Position numbers and translations under genes: made by a program. From Fidelibacterota bacterium (lineage in GTDB: Bacteria; Pseudomonadota; Alphaproteobacteria; Rhodospirillales; Rhodospirillaceae), in the NCBI GenBank assembly GCA_947476275.1, contig CANJPQ010000001.1:186001-250000 (forward strand): DNA of 64,000 bases, given 5' to 3'. The notes under the pieces were generated by a model. The model was not told the origin of the DNA. It saw only the letters and a program-made list of their open reading frames with translations, and ran no database searches. Shown in pieces: positions 54,335 to 63,168 of this stretch (within the stretch, counting starts at the first letter, position 1; every line of letters begins with the position of its first letter).

Positions 54335-55977
54335 GAACCTTGCTCCTTTTTGTCCGGAGATGTGATGTGAGCCGACTTGGCCGGCGGTGCTTTGACAGTG
54401 ACGAACACATCGCTTTCGGCGATGCGCCGCATCAAGTCGGTGACGCGGTAGCCGTCTTTGGCGAACTGCTGTTCCAGGTACTGCGTCATCGGCCGGTCTT
54501 CCGGCCCGGTCTGACGGCCCAGGGCATAGGACAGCTGACGCTGCACCACGCAGGCGGGAACCGCAGGGTTGTCGCGCATGGCTTTGCCCAGGCCGACGGC
54601 GTCGGAATACGCCACGCCATCGAGATCGCCGCTGGTGTCGATCTTCTCGCCGTTCTCTTCGTCGCGCAGCTGGCCCGCGCCGTCGAAGTGTTCGAGCGCA
54701 AGGCCGATCGGATCGGTCACCTTGTGGCAGCCGGCGCAGGCCGGGAAGGTGCTGTGCGCCTCAAGCCGCTGGCGCGCCGTCTTGATCGGCGAGGTCGGGT
54801 CATTGAACTTCGAGAAGTCCACATCGCCCGGCGGATCGGGCACCTTCTGGCACAGCAGGGCCTCGCGGATCGCGCGACCGCGCAAGGTCGGCGAGCTGCG
54901 GCCCGGGTGGGCGAACTGGGCGTCGAAGCTGACGAAGGTGAGGATGCCGGCGCGCCGGTCGCTCGGATCGAACGTGTACTTCATCCAGCCCGCGTCGGGC
55001 CGGTCTACGGCAACCCGATACACGCGGCCGAGCGCGCCGGTCATGAAGGTATCGCGCGTCGTGAAGATGTCGCGGTAGTCGCCGTTGCGGACCACCAGCA
55101 GGTCGACCAGCGTGCGCAAGGTCTGTTCGCGGGCGTCGTTCGCGACCGCCAGGCTGTACGCCGGATAGATGATCGAGTCCTTCTCGACGTTGTCGAAGTC
55201 GTCCAGCGCCAGCATGTCGGAGAAGAACGCGCGCACGCCGTTCTGCAGGCGCGGCGAGGCGATCATCTTGTCGACCTGTCGCGAAAGCCCGCCCTCGGTG
55301 TCGAGGATGCCCTTCTCGGCCGCCGTCAGCAGGTCGTCGTTGGGCGTGGAGTTCCACAGGAAGAACGACAGGCGCGTCGCCTTGGCATAGGGCGTCAGCA
55401 CGATGTTGCCGGCTTTGTCCTTCTGGGTCGTGTCCGCGACGAACAGGAACTGCGGCGATACCAGCATGCCGGCGATGCCCGATGTGATGCCGGCGTAGAA
55501 GTTGCCCGCGACTTCCGCGGCGCGATGGGCTTCGTCGACCTTGCTCTTCAGTTCCGCGTCCGTGAGTTTGTGGCGATACAGAATGCGACCGAGCTGGCTG
55601 AACACCTGCGTCGCGCACGCATCGTCGGCGGCCTTCACATCCGCCGGCCCGCACGGCAGCAGCAGGTCGCGGTTCCCGGGTGTCGTCACTTGGGCCGCGA
55701 TCGACGTCGCCATGCGGTCGTATTGCTCAAGGCCCGAGGGCGTGATGCCCGCGCTCTGCGCGCCCAAGGCATACAGCCCGCCGGTGCGCACCAGCGGATC
55801 GAACTGCCCGCCGACAGACACGCGATTGCCGAACACGTCGGCGATGATGTTGCGGTATTGCGCTTCCGTCAGGCGGCGCACGTTCGGCTGGCTGGCGATG
55901 CCGCTGGGCTCTTTCGGCCCGCAGGCGGAAAGCGCGAGGCCTACGGCAACAATGCTGAAAAGCTTGGACTTGAACAC
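54331..55977 (-). CDS. DUF1592/DUF1588/DUF1595-type exported lipoprotein with one heme motif
   Basis: 548 residues. The lipobox LALSACG (about 14-20) marks a lipoprotein. In order it shows a DUF1587/1595-like region (RRLTEAQYRNIIADVFG), DUF1592 (TPYAKATRLSFFLWNSTPNDDLL), DUF1588 (AGILTFVSFDAQFAHPGRSSPTLRG) and DUF1585 at the end. A single c-type heme site CAGCHK lies near residue 413. In Planctomycetes related proteins carry several cytochrome domains. It probably transfers electrons in the periplasm, in a complex with the DUF1552 protein encoded after it. Confidence 0.85.
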   Translation of the reverse strand: MFKSKLFSIVAVGLALSACGPKEPSGIASQPNVRRLTEAQYRNIIADVFGNRVSVGGQFDPLVRTGGLYALGAQSAGITPSGLEQYDRMATSIAAQVTTPGNRDLLLPCGPADVKAADDACATQVFSQLGRILYRHKLTDAELKSKVDEAHRAAEVAGNFYAGITSGIAGMLVSPQFLFVADTTQKDKAGNIVLTPYAKATRLSFFLWNSTPNDDLLTAAEKGILDTEGGLSRQVDKMIASPRLQNGVRAFFSDMLALDDFDNVEKDSIIYPAYSLAVANDAREQTLRTLVDLLVVRNGDYRDIFTTRDTFMTGALGRVYRVAVDRPDAGWMKYTFDPSDRRAGILTFVSFDAQFAHPGRSSPTLRGRAIREALLCQKVPDPPGDVDFSKFNDPTSPIKTARQRLEAHSTFPACAGCHKVTDPIGLALEHFDGAGQLRDEENGEKIDTSGDLDGVAYSDAVGLGKAMRDNPAVPACVVQRQLSYALGRQTGPEDRPMTQYLEQQFAKDGYRVTDLMRRIAESDVFVTVKAPPAKSAHITSPDKKEQGS

Positions 55978-55983
55978 GCGGAC

Positions 55984-57153
55984 TCAGCCTTTCAACTTGA
56001 TGAAGCGCAGCAGTTTATCGAACGCGCCGTCGTCGTCGCCGGCGGTCTTGGCTTCCGGATGGACGACGTAAGCGCCCACCGCCTTGATGTCGAAGGCCGA
56101 CGACAGGTGCGTGCACTGGCCGTCCTTGTCGGGATAGCCGTCCGCCAAACGATGCGCCGCATAGTAGATGCCGGGGCAGTCGATCTGGCCGGTCGAATGG
56201 ATCGGGCCGATGCTGGTCATGTAGTAGAGGAACTGATCGACGCTGGTATAGCCGCCCACCATGCCTTTCGCGGACGCGCCGTCCGGCGCCATCTCCAGGC
56301 GCATGCGCAGGTCTTTGATCAGGTAGTTCATATAAGTGTAGTTGCCGTAGAACGGCACATGCACGTCGCCGGGTTCTGTGGTCAGCACGCCGTCGACGAT
56401 CTTGCCCTTCACGCTGCTGGCATAGCGCGGCTTGCCCTCCGGTGCGTCGATGCGATAGCTCGCGAACGGCACGAACTTGCCAGTGCCGTCCAGCGTGTAC
56501 TGGTCGACCGCGCGATAGAAGTTCACGGTCACGTCGTTATCGTTCTTCGCATCGTCGACGCCCGAGACCTCGATCAACGTCATGCCGTTGCCGTTGGATT
56601 TGCGGTTCTCGTTGGCGTTGACTTCGTATTGTCCGAACGTGTGGAAGCCGTAGGTGCAGCCCAGCAAGCGGTACATCTGGTTGTCGATGCCCTTCACCTT
56701 GCCATCCGGGCTCTCGAACTTGTCGTGCTTGCAGGTCTTGGCCGTGGGGTCGCCGCTTTCCGTGCCCGTGAGATTCATCCCGGTGCCAAGCTTGCCTTCG
56801 ATGGTGGTGTAGCCGGGATCGGGGACCGCCGTCGGGTTCAGGCACACGTCGGCGCCGTTGGGGCCGCGCCGGACGGCGATGAAGAAGCGGTCGAGGCGGC
56901 TGACCAGACCGTTGTCGGTCAGCTTCGCGCGCTCCGGCTTCGACAGGCCGCGCCACCAGATCTCGTCATAGCCCTTGGTGAATCCTTCCGGGCACTCGTC
57001 CAGGAATTTCGATTCGTGGATCGATGTAAACCACGTCGTCACCACGAAGCCCAAAGTCTTGGGCTTGGTGGGCGCGGCAGCCGTGGGGCCGACCAGCAAC
57101 AGGCCGGCCATGCCGGCCAGGACGAGTTTGGCGATAGCGGTCTTCTGGGTCAT
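55984..57153 (-). CDS. Exported protein of unknown function, first gene of the DUF1592 operon
   Basis: 389 residues from ATG 57153. A signal peptide (KLVLAGMAGLLLVGPTAAA) is followed by a soluble mature part with even Cys content (WWRGLSKPERAKLTDNG, CKHDKFESPDGKVKG, CTYGFHTFGQYE, IDCPGIYYAAHRL). I recognise no characterised family. Its position 6 bp upstream of the DUF1592 gene indicates a joint function with the DUF1592/DUF1552/COG4315 set. Divergent from the CHRD gene across 126 bp. Confidence 0.75.
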   Translation of the reverse strand: MTQKTAIAKLVLAGMAGLLLVGPTAAAPTKPKTLGFVVTTWFTSIHESKFLDECPEGFTKGYDEIWWRGLSKPERAKLTDNGLVSRLDRFFIAVRRGPNGADVCLNPTAVPDPGYTTIEGKLGTGMNLTGTESGDPTAKTCKHDKFESPDGKVKGIDNQMYRLLGCTYGFHTFGQYEVNANENRKSNGNGMTLIEVSGVDDAKNDNDVTVNFYRAVDQYTLDGTGKFVPFASYRIDAPEGKPRYASSVKGKIVDGVLTTEPGDVHVPFYGNYTYMNYLIKDLRMRLEMAPDGASAKGMVGGYTSVDQFLYYMTSIGPIHSTGQIDCPGIYYAAHRLADGYPDKDGQCTHLSSAFDIKAVGAYVVHPEAKTAGDDDGAFDKLLRFIKLKG

Positions 57154-57279
57154 GGCAGGGATCCCGGTCAGGCCGTGGACACGGCCGCAAAATTCCGACG
57201 ACAACAGCAGGGGTTAGTGTACACCGACGGACAGGTGGTCCCCGCCAGGGGCTCATTATACTGTCCGCGCAGTGAGTCT
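57154..57279. promoter_or_regulatory. Divergent promoter region of the DUF1592 operon and CHRD gene
   Basis: The 126-bp gap contains a GGCCGTG-N2-CACGGCC dyad (around 57170-57185) and an AT-rich CTCATTATACTG stretch (57251-57262) that may be the -10 region of the CHRD gene. No further motif is clear. Confidence 0.4.
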
Positions 57280-57774
57280 ATGAAAGCTCTTAAATCGCCT
57301 CGTTGGCCGCAAGTCGCGCTGGTCGCGCTGTCCGTTTGGTGGGGAACCGCAGGTCCCGCTCTGGCTGCGGCCGACGACATTTTCTACGCCTGCGACCTGT
57401 CCCCGGACGAAGAGAGCCACGAGGTCTATAGCCCGGGCAAGGGCCATGCCTCATTCGTCCTGGAGCGGGCGACCCTGAAACTCAGCTGGAACGTGACTTT
57501 CGAGGCCCTGTCCGGCCCGGCCACCTCCGCCGGGCTCTACGGCCCGGATCGCCCTGGCGGAAATGCGGGATTTCAGGTGGACTTGGCGAACAAGGGCGGA
57601 CCGAAAAGCCCCCTGATCGGCTCAAAAGTTCTCAACGACGGCGAGCTCCAGTACCTTGTAACCGGCCGCATGTACGTCAACATCGTCACGCCCAAGTACA
57701 AAGACGGCGAACTGCGCTGTCAGGTCACGCGCCTCCGCAACAAGCCCGAACCCAAGCCGGCACTGACGCAGTAG
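57280..57774 (+). CDS. Exported CHRD-domain protein
   Basis: 164 residues from ATG 57280. The signal peptide ends near ALAA. The mature part is a CHRD domain: GHASFVLERATLKLSWNVTFEAL, SAGLYGPDRPGGNAGFQVDLA and LVTGRMYVNIVTPKYKDGELRCQV. CHRD domains occur in extracellular and periplasmic bacterial proteins of unknown role. It is divergent from the DUF1592-type operon and may belong to the same envelope function. Confidence 0.8.
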   Translation: MKALKSPRWPQVALVALSVWWGTAGPALAAADDIFYACDLSPDEESHEVYSPGKGHASFVLERATLKLSWNVTFEALSGPATSAGLYGPDRPGGNAGFQVDLANKGGPKSPLIGSKVLNDGELQYLVTGRMYVNIVTPKYKDGELRCQVTRLRNKPEPKPALTQ

Positions 57775-57785
57775 GGTCTTCGGCC

Positions 57786-58067
57786 ATGACCGACGCACCG
57801 TCGCTTGGACCTGAGCAGCAGTTTTTCGCCGATCCAGCCCTGGATCGGATGATGGGCGTCGTCATGGCGATGGCGCAGGAACTCTATGTCACGCGCGACC
57901 GCCTGCGCGGGCTCGAGACCTTGCTGGCGGAGAAGGGCGTGGTCAGCACCGCCGCGCTCGACCGCGCGCCGACCGAAGCCGAAGCGCGGGCGCGCCAGGA
58001 CGATCTCAAGGAATTCGTCGGTGCGCTGTTGACGCCGCTGTTGGCGCAGAAGACGTCCCATGGATGA
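57786..58067 (+). CDS. Small helical protein coupled to methyltransferase
   Basis: 93 residues, acidic, mainly helical (MMGVVMAMAQELYVTRDRLRGLETLLAEKG). No signal peptide or known domain. It overlaps the methyltransferase gene by 8 bp and is 11 bp after the CHRD gene, so it is translated in step with the methyltransferase; it might be an accessory subunit. Confidence 0.6.
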   Translation: MTDAPSLGPEQQFFADPALDRMMGVVMAMAQELYVTRDRLRGLETLLAEKGVVSTAALDRAPTEAEARARQDDLKEFVGALLTPLLAQKTSHG

Positions 58068-59094
58068 ACGCGCGTTCTCTGCCGGGCAGGCCTTTCTGCT
58101 GTCCGCCAAGCTGTTCTGGACGCACAAGCTGTTCGGCGCGGTGAAGGACGAAGTGCGCACCGCATCGCCTCAACCCAAGACCTTGGCGGACGTGGCGAAG
58201 GTGCTGTCGCCCAGCACCACCTACGCATACTTCGAGTGGTTCGAGCGGCATTTGCAAAAGATGAAATACTCCGGCCGCTACGGACTGGTGCCGCATGCGG
58301 ACGGACTACGGCGCGACTTGCTTGCGCGTCTCGACGTGAATTCCCCGCTCGTGCAAGTCGATCCTGCCTTGCCGATGCCCGACTATTATACCTCGGTGGA
58401 TGTGCATCAGCATCCCGGCGGCGTGTGGTCCGATGAGCTGGCGGGCTTCGTCTACGAAGAAGGTGCGCGCAGCACCACGCCGGCCATGGGCGTGAAGCAT
58501 GCCGATCTGCACCAGCGCTTCACCGATCTGATCGTGTCGGAAGGCAAGCCCAAGCGCATCCTCGACATGGGCTGCGGCTTCGGCAAAAGCACGCGGCCGT
58601 TCTATCGCGATCTGCCGGAGGCGGAGGTGACGGCGGTGGATCTCGCCGCGCCCTGTTTGAATGTCGCCGGCGTGCAGGCCTCGCAAGATCAGGCGCGCAA
58701 CGTGCGTTTCCTGCAGAAGAATGCCTATGAGACCGGCCTACCTGCGGGCTCGTTCGATCTCGTCACTTCGACCATGCTGCTGCACGAGATGCCGCCCGAA
58801 AAAATCGAGGCCACCATGGCCGAGGCCGCCCGCGTGCTCGCCCCGGGCGGGCGCATGGTGCATCTCGACTTCCACATGCTGCCGGACGCGTTTGCGCGCT
58901 TCATCCACTACGGTCATGCGGTGCGCAATAACGAGGTCTACATGGAGCCGTGGGCGGAGATGGATATCGCCGCACTGCTGCGCAAACAGGGTTTCACCGA
59001 CGTGACCATCGCGCCGTTCGCGGAAGCCGATAACGTGCCGCCCGATGCGTGGCGCTTCCCGTGGACCGTGATCTCGGCAACGAAGGCCGCCTAG
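58060..59094 (+). CDS. SAM-dependent class I methyltransferase
   Basis: 344 residues. Motif I is ILDMGCGFGKSTRP (about 167-180), followed by VTAVDLAAPCLNVA and FDLVTSTMLLHEMPPEKI. AAARVLAPGGRMVHLDFHM is motif III. The N-terminal 160 residues form a separate helical domain. It resembles ubiE/COQ5-type or small-molecule methyltransferases; the substrate is unknown. It is coupled to the 93-residue gene before it and convergent with a hydrolase gene (4-bp overlap). Confidence 0.85.
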   Translation: MDERAFSAGQAFLLSAKLFWTHKLFGAVKDEVRTASPQPKTLADVAKVLSPSTTYAYFEWFERHLQKMKYSGRYGLVPHADGLRRDLLARLDVNSPLVQVDPALPMPDYYTSVDVHQHPGGVWSDELAGFVYEEGARSTTPAMGVKHADLHQRFTDLIVSEGKPKRILDMGCGFGKSTRPFYRDLPEAEVTAVDLAAPCLNVAGVQASQDQARNVRFLQKNAYETGLPAGSFDLVTSTMLLHEMPPEKIEATMAEAARVLAPGGRMVHLDFHMLPDAFARFIHYGHAVRNNEVYMEPWAEMDIAALLRKQGFTDVTIAPFAEADNVPPDAWRFPWTVISATKAA

Positions 59095-59960
59095 ATAAAG
59101 CCGCGGATCAGCGTCAGAAACGCATCGCGCTGATCGTGGTGGACCCAGTGTCCAGCGCCATCGATCACGGCGACCTCGGCGTTTTTGAAGTGCTTCGCGC
59201 GACCATCTTCGGCCGGGTTGGAAGCCCAGCTTTCCTTGCCGTAGACCAGCAAGGTCGGGCAGGTGATGCACTCCCACAGGTCGGCGATGGCCTCGCGCGT
59301 CACGTCATAGGGCGGCCAAGCCCTCAACGCCGGATCGAACTTCCAGCTGAACGTACCGTCGTCATTCTTGCGCACGCCATGCTCGGTTAGATGCCGCGCA
59401 AGCTCCGGTGTCAGGCGCTTGTTGTTCGCCTGCATGCGCGCGGTCGCGTCCGCGATCGACCCATACGTGCGGGCAGGGCGATCGACCATCTTGCGTCGCT
59501 CATCGATCCACTTACGCATGCGGTCCGCCGCGGTGGTCTTCATTTCCTCGGCCATCTTCTGCGGCGACGGGCCGAGCCCTTCGATCGCGACGAGCTTTCG
59601 CACTTCGTCGGGATAGAGCCCGGTGTATCGCAGGGCGATATGCCCGCCGTAGGAATGGCCGACGATCGTCACCGGCGCGAGGTTCAGGTGGCGGACCAGT
59701 TCCGCCAAATCGTAGATCAACCCGGCAATGAAATAGGTGCCGTCAGAGGCCCATTCGCTCTCTCCATGTCCGCGCAGATCCGGCGCGATGACATGCCAGT
59801 CTTTGCGTAGCGCCTGCGCCACGCCGTCCCAATTGCGGCAATGGTCCTCGCCGCCGTGCACCAGTACCAGCGGCGGTGCGCTCGGATTGCCCCAATCGAC
59901 ATAGTGAAGTCGTAGGCGCTGGGAGATGAAGGTATGCGACGATGGCGAATCAGATGACAT
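59091..59960 (-). CDS. Alpha/beta hydrolase (epoxide hydrolase/esterase-like)
   Basis: 289 residues. VLVHGGEDHCRNW is the oxyanion region, VGHSYGGHIAL the nucleophile elbow (Ser103) and GAGHWVHHDQRD the His. In the usual acid position LLVYGKESWAS has no Asp; a Glu may serve or another strand supplies it. Single-domain cytoplasmic enzyme with a helical lid (about 130-210). It stands alone between the methyltransferase and a divergent MaoC-type gene. Confidence 0.85.
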   Translation of the reverse strand: MSSDSPSSHTFISQRLRLHYVDWGNPSAPPLVLVHGGEDHCRNWDGVAQALRKDWHVIAPDLRGHGESEWASDGTYFIAGLIYDLAELVRHLNLAPVTIVGHSYGGHIALRYTGLYPDEVRKLVAIEGLGPSPQKMAEEMKTTAADRMRKWIDERRKMVDRPARTYGSIADATARMQANNKRLTPELARHLTEHGVRKNDDGTFSWKFDPALRAWPPYDVTREAIADLWECITCPTLLVYGKESWASNPAEDGRAKHFKNAEVAVIDGAGHWVHHDQRDAFLTLIRGFI

Positions 59961-60025
59961 GCGCGCACCATAGCAAATTCCGCGCAGCGCGATATTCTGC
60001 CGCGCTTTCCTGAAGGAGTTTCCCC

Positions 60026-60859
60026 ATGACCGACCGCGTGCGCCCCGAAGACGTGCAGGCTTGGCAATCCGCCATCGGCCAGGGCGAAACCCGCACCGAG
60101 GTCCTCGACGTGGAAGCGCTGCGCCGCTTCGCCGCCGCCATCGGTCAGGACCTGGATGTGGAACGCGTTCAGCCGTCGCTGGCGCATTGGGCGTTCTTCC
60201 TCCCCCTGTTTCCCGACAGCGAGATTAGCGCGGACGGCCACAGCCATCGTGGCGGCTTCATGCCGCCAGTGACGCTGCCGCGACGCATGTTCGCCGGCGC
60301 AAAGCTGACGTTCGCCGCGCCGCTGAAACTCGGCAAGGTTGCCACGCGCAAGGCGGCGATCGCGAGTATCAGCCATAAGGCCGGGAAGTCCGGCGATCTG
60401 GTCTTCGTCGAGGTCGAGCACACAGTCACACAAGACGGCGTCGTCGCCGTGACCGAACGCCAGACCATCGTCTATCGCGGCGAAGGCGATCCCATGGCCC
60501 CGGTTGTGCCGGTGCCGCAAACGCCGGGCCCTGAGGATGAAGTGTGGCAGCCGGGTACGCCGCATCTGTTCCGTTTCTCCGCCGTCACATTCAACAGCCA
60601 CCGCATCCATTACGATGAGCCTTACACCGTGAAGCAGGAAGGTTATCCCGGCCTGCTGGTGCATGGGCCGTTCACGGCCTGCAAGCTGCACGGCTATGCG
60701 CGCAAGCGCGTCGGCCATGAGCTGAAGAGCTTTGCATTTCGTGCGGTCGCGCCGCTGTTCGTGGGCCCCGCCATTCTTCTCACCCCCAGCGCCGAACCTG
60801 GCGCGGTGCAAGCGGTGCGCTGCGATGGCGCCACGTCAATGTCCGCGACCGCGTCCTAG
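60026..60859 (+). CDS. MaoC/hotdog-fold hydratase (mesaconyl-CoA hydratase/HTD2-like)
   Basis: 277 residues. An N-terminal FAS1-type dehydratase half (ARRFAAAIGQDLD, HWAFFLPLF) is followed by a C-terminal hotdog half with FNSHRIHYDEPY and GYPGLLVHGPFTA, the catalytic Asp/His hydratase motif. The layout resembles mesaconyl-C4-CoA hydratase and HTD2. It would hydrate or dehydrate an enoyl-CoA or enoyl-ACP. The next gene is an MDR oxidoreductase 8 bp on, a plausible partner in the same route. Confidence 0.85.
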   Translation: MTDRVRPEDVQAWQSAIGQGETRTEVLDVEALRRFAAAIGQDLDVERVQPSLAHWAFFLPLFPDSEISADGHSHRGGFMPPVTLPRRMFAGAKLTFAAPLKLGKVATRKAAIASISHKAGKSGDLVFVEVEHTVTQDGVVAVTERQTIVYRGEGDPMAPVVPVPQTPGPEDEVWQPGTPHLFRFSAVTFNSHRIHYDEPYTVKQEGYPGLLVHGPFTACKLHGYARKRVGHELKSFAFRAVAPLFVGPAILLTPSAEPGAVQAVRCDGATSMSATAS

Positions 60860-60867
60860 GCGATCCG

Positions 60868-61869
60868 ATGCGCGCGTTGATCAGCAAGGCGAAGGGCGGA
60901 CCGGACACCCTCGTGGTCGGCGAATTGCCGGACCCGGTGGCAGGTCCCGGCGAGGTCGTCGTTGCTGTCAAAGCCTGCGGCGTGAACTTTCCCGACGTGC
61001 TGATCATCCAGGATATGTACCAGCGCAAGCCGCCGCGACCGTTCGCGCCGGGGGCCGAGATCGCCGGCGTGGTGGTGAGTGTCGGACCTGACGTGACGGT
61101 GCGTAAAGTCGGCGAGCGCGTGAGTGCGTTCTCGACCTCCGGCGGCATGGCGGAGCGCATCTTGTTGCGCGCGGCGGATGCCATGCCGCTGCCGGACTGG
61201 GTCTCCTTCGAAGATGCCGCAGCATCCGCGTTGACCTACGGCACCTCCTATCACGCGCTGAAAGATCGCGGTCAGCTGAAGGCGGGCGAGACGCTCCTTG
61301 TGCTGGGTGCCGGCGGCGGCGTGGGGATCGCCGCGGTCGAGATCGGCAAGGCGATGGGCGCGCGGGTAATTGCCGCGGTGTCGTCGCAAGACAAACTCGA
61401 CGTGGCGCTTTCACACGGCGCCGATCACGGCTTCATCTATCCGCGCGAAATCGATAGCCCCGAGGCGAGCAAGAAGCTCGCGGACGCCTTCAAAGCGGCT
61501 TGCGCGCCCCAAGGCACGGCGGACGTAATCTACGATCCGGTCGGCGGTCCATATTCGGAGCCCGCCCTGCGTGCGGCGGCGTGGAACGGACGGTTTCTGG
61601 TGGTTGGCTTTCCCGCGGGCGTGGCGAAGATCCCCCTCAACCTGCCACTGCTGAAGAACTGCGCCATCGTCGGCGTCGCCTTCGGCGCGTTTGCGATTCG
61701 GGATCCCGCAGCCGCGATGGTGAATCATGCGGCCCTGATGGACCTGTTCCGCTCCGGCGCGCTGAAGCCGCATATCTCGGCGCGTTTTCCACTGGAACGC
61801 GGGGCCGAGGCTATCCAGGCCCTGGCTGACCGCAAGGCGCTGGGCAAGATCATTGTCACGATCGGCTAG
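60868..61869 (+). CDS. Zinc-independent MDR NADPH:quinone oxidoreductase-like protein
   Basis: 333 residues. The N-terminal GroES-like half has CGVNFPDVLIIQDMYQ and FAPGAEIAGVVVSVG. The Rossmann half has VLGAGGGVGIAAVEIGKAMGA. It lacks the zinc-binding Cys/His pattern of alcohol dehydrogenases, as in quinone oxidoreductase (QOR) and enoyl reductases. It probably reduces an enone or enoyl-CoA with NADPH. It is co-transcribed with the MaoC-type hydratase. Confidence 0.87.
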   Translation: MRALISKAKGGPDTLVVGELPDPVAGPGEVVVAVKACGVNFPDVLIIQDMYQRKPPRPFAPGAEIAGVVVSVGPDVTVRKVGERVSAFSTSGGMAERILLRAADAMPLPDWVSFEDAAASALTYGTSYHALKDRGQLKAGETLLVLGAGGGVGIAAVEIGKAMGARVIAAVSSQDKLDVALSHGADHGFIYPREIDSPEASKKLADAFKAACAPQGTADVIYDPVGGPYSEPALRAAAWNGRFLVVGFPAGVAKIPLNLPLLKNCAIVGVAFGAFAIRDPAAAMVNHAALMDLFRSGALKPHISARFPLERGAEAIQALADRKALGKIIVTIG

Positions 61870-61957
61870 ATCGGGCGCGTGATCGGACGCGATGGGCTCC
61901 TGACCGGAATCCTGCAATACTCCTTTCGCTTCCGACGTGGTGACGAGGCGCGCCTTT

Positions 61958-63004
61958 ATGGATTTCCTTTGGCCGTTGGGACTTTGGCTGGCGCCGGCCC
62001 TCGTCGCGCTGCCCTTCGCGTATGTGTGGCTGCTGCGCCGCCAGAAGCGCGCGCTGGTGTTCTCCAACCTGGGTCTGATCCGTGAAGCCGTGGCCGGCAA
62101 GGCCACCTTTCGGCGCCATCTGCCCCCGCTGCTGTTCTTTGCCGCGCTTGTACTGATGGCGTTTGCGCTGACGCGGCCCACGGCCATCGTTACGCTTCCC
62201 TCGGACCGTGCGACGATCATTCTGGCGATCGATGTGTCCGGCAGCATGCGCGCCCAGGACGTGCAGCCCACCCGCATGGCGGCGGCCCAGGCTGCCGCGC
62301 GCACCTTCGTGACCGAACAGCCGCCCGGCGTGCGCATCGGATTGGTCGCGTTCTCGGGAAACGCGATGGTGGCGCAAATGCCCACGCTGATGCGCCAGGA
62401 TGTCCTCGATGCCTTGGACCGGCTGCATCCACAACGCTACACCGCCGTCGGCAGCGGCATCATCGCTTCGCTGCAGGCGATCTTTCCCGAAATGGAACTG
62501 GGCCAGTACCTGACGTCCGGGAACACGCGCGAGCGCGAGCCGCAATCGCGGGAACTCGGGAAGCCGCCGGAGGCAAAGACGGCTGCGCCCGCGCCGGTTC
62601 CTCCCGGCAGCTACACGTCTGCCGTGATCGTGCTTCTCTCCGACGGACGCACGAATGCCGGGTTCCCGCCCGTGGACGCCGCGCACATTGCGGCCGATCG
62701 CGGCGTGCGCGTGTTCACCATCGGTTTCGGCTCACCTCAAGGATCGACGGCTGACTACGGCGTCGGCTTCATGCGCATGCAGCCCGACGAAGAAACCCTG
62801 AAGCAGATATCCGAAATCACCAAGGCCGGTCATTTCAACGCCCAGACCGCGGGGGAGTTGAAGGAAATCTACAAGGGCCTCACCACGCAGTTTGTCGCTG
62901 AAACCAAACGAACGGAACTCACGGCCTTTATCGCCATGCCCGCGCTGATCCTGCTGGTGATCGCGATGGTGCTGTCAGTGCTGTGGTCGAACCGGATGGC
63001 CTAG
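61958..63004 (+). CDS. BatA-like VWA-domain membrane protein
   Basis: 348 residues from ATG 61958, with GAGG 9 nt upstream (GTG 61937 is an alternative). Two membrane helices near the N-terminus (5-25, 57-73) and one at the end flank a von Willebrand A domain with the MIDAS motif DVSGSMRAQD (Asp92, Ser94, Ser96). The layout is that of BatA/Aerotolerance proteins, which usually work with a MoxR ATPase and a DUF58 protein; neither is adjacent. A Pro/Ala insertion at about 195-225 interrupts the domain. Confidence 0.85.
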   Translation: MDFLWPLGLWLAPALVALPFAYVWLLRRQKRALVFSNLGLIREAVAGKATFRRHLPPLLFFAALVLMAFALTRPTAIVTLPSDRATIILAIDVSGSMRAQDVQPTRMAAAQAAARTFVTEQPPGVRIGLVAFSGNAMVAQMPTLMRQDVLDALDRLHPQRYTAVGSGIIASLQAIFPEMELGQYLTSGNTREREPQSRELGKPPEAKTAAPAPVPPGSYTSAVIVLLSDGRTNAGFPPVDAAHIAADRGVRVFTIGFGSPQGSTADYGVGFMRMQPDEETLKQISEITKAGHFNAQTAGELKEIYKGLTTQFVAETKRTELTAFIAMPALILLVIAMVLSVLWSNRMA

Positions 63005-63168
63005 CCGGGAACGGCTCCTCGCTCCGCTCAGTCCAGAAGGTTATGGACTTAGTGCCGTGAACCAGCACGGCGCGTGACAAATCGCATTTGGCTTCACCGC
63101 GAGATCGGGCAAAGTCTCCCGACGGCGGCCTTCCCGGTCGCCCCTCCGTCCTCACCAGGGGATCGACC

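Noticed and set aside
51689-54370. 893-codon plus-strand open frame
   Set aside because: Antisense to the COG4315-type and DUF1552 genes, with no recognisable domain.
54340-57774. Very long plus-strand open frame (over 1,100 codons) opposite the DUF1592 operon
   Set aside because: It is antisense to three clearly coding genes and rich in Arg/His/Ala with no domains, as expected from GC-rich codon bias. Only its last 164 codons, the CHRD gene, are real.
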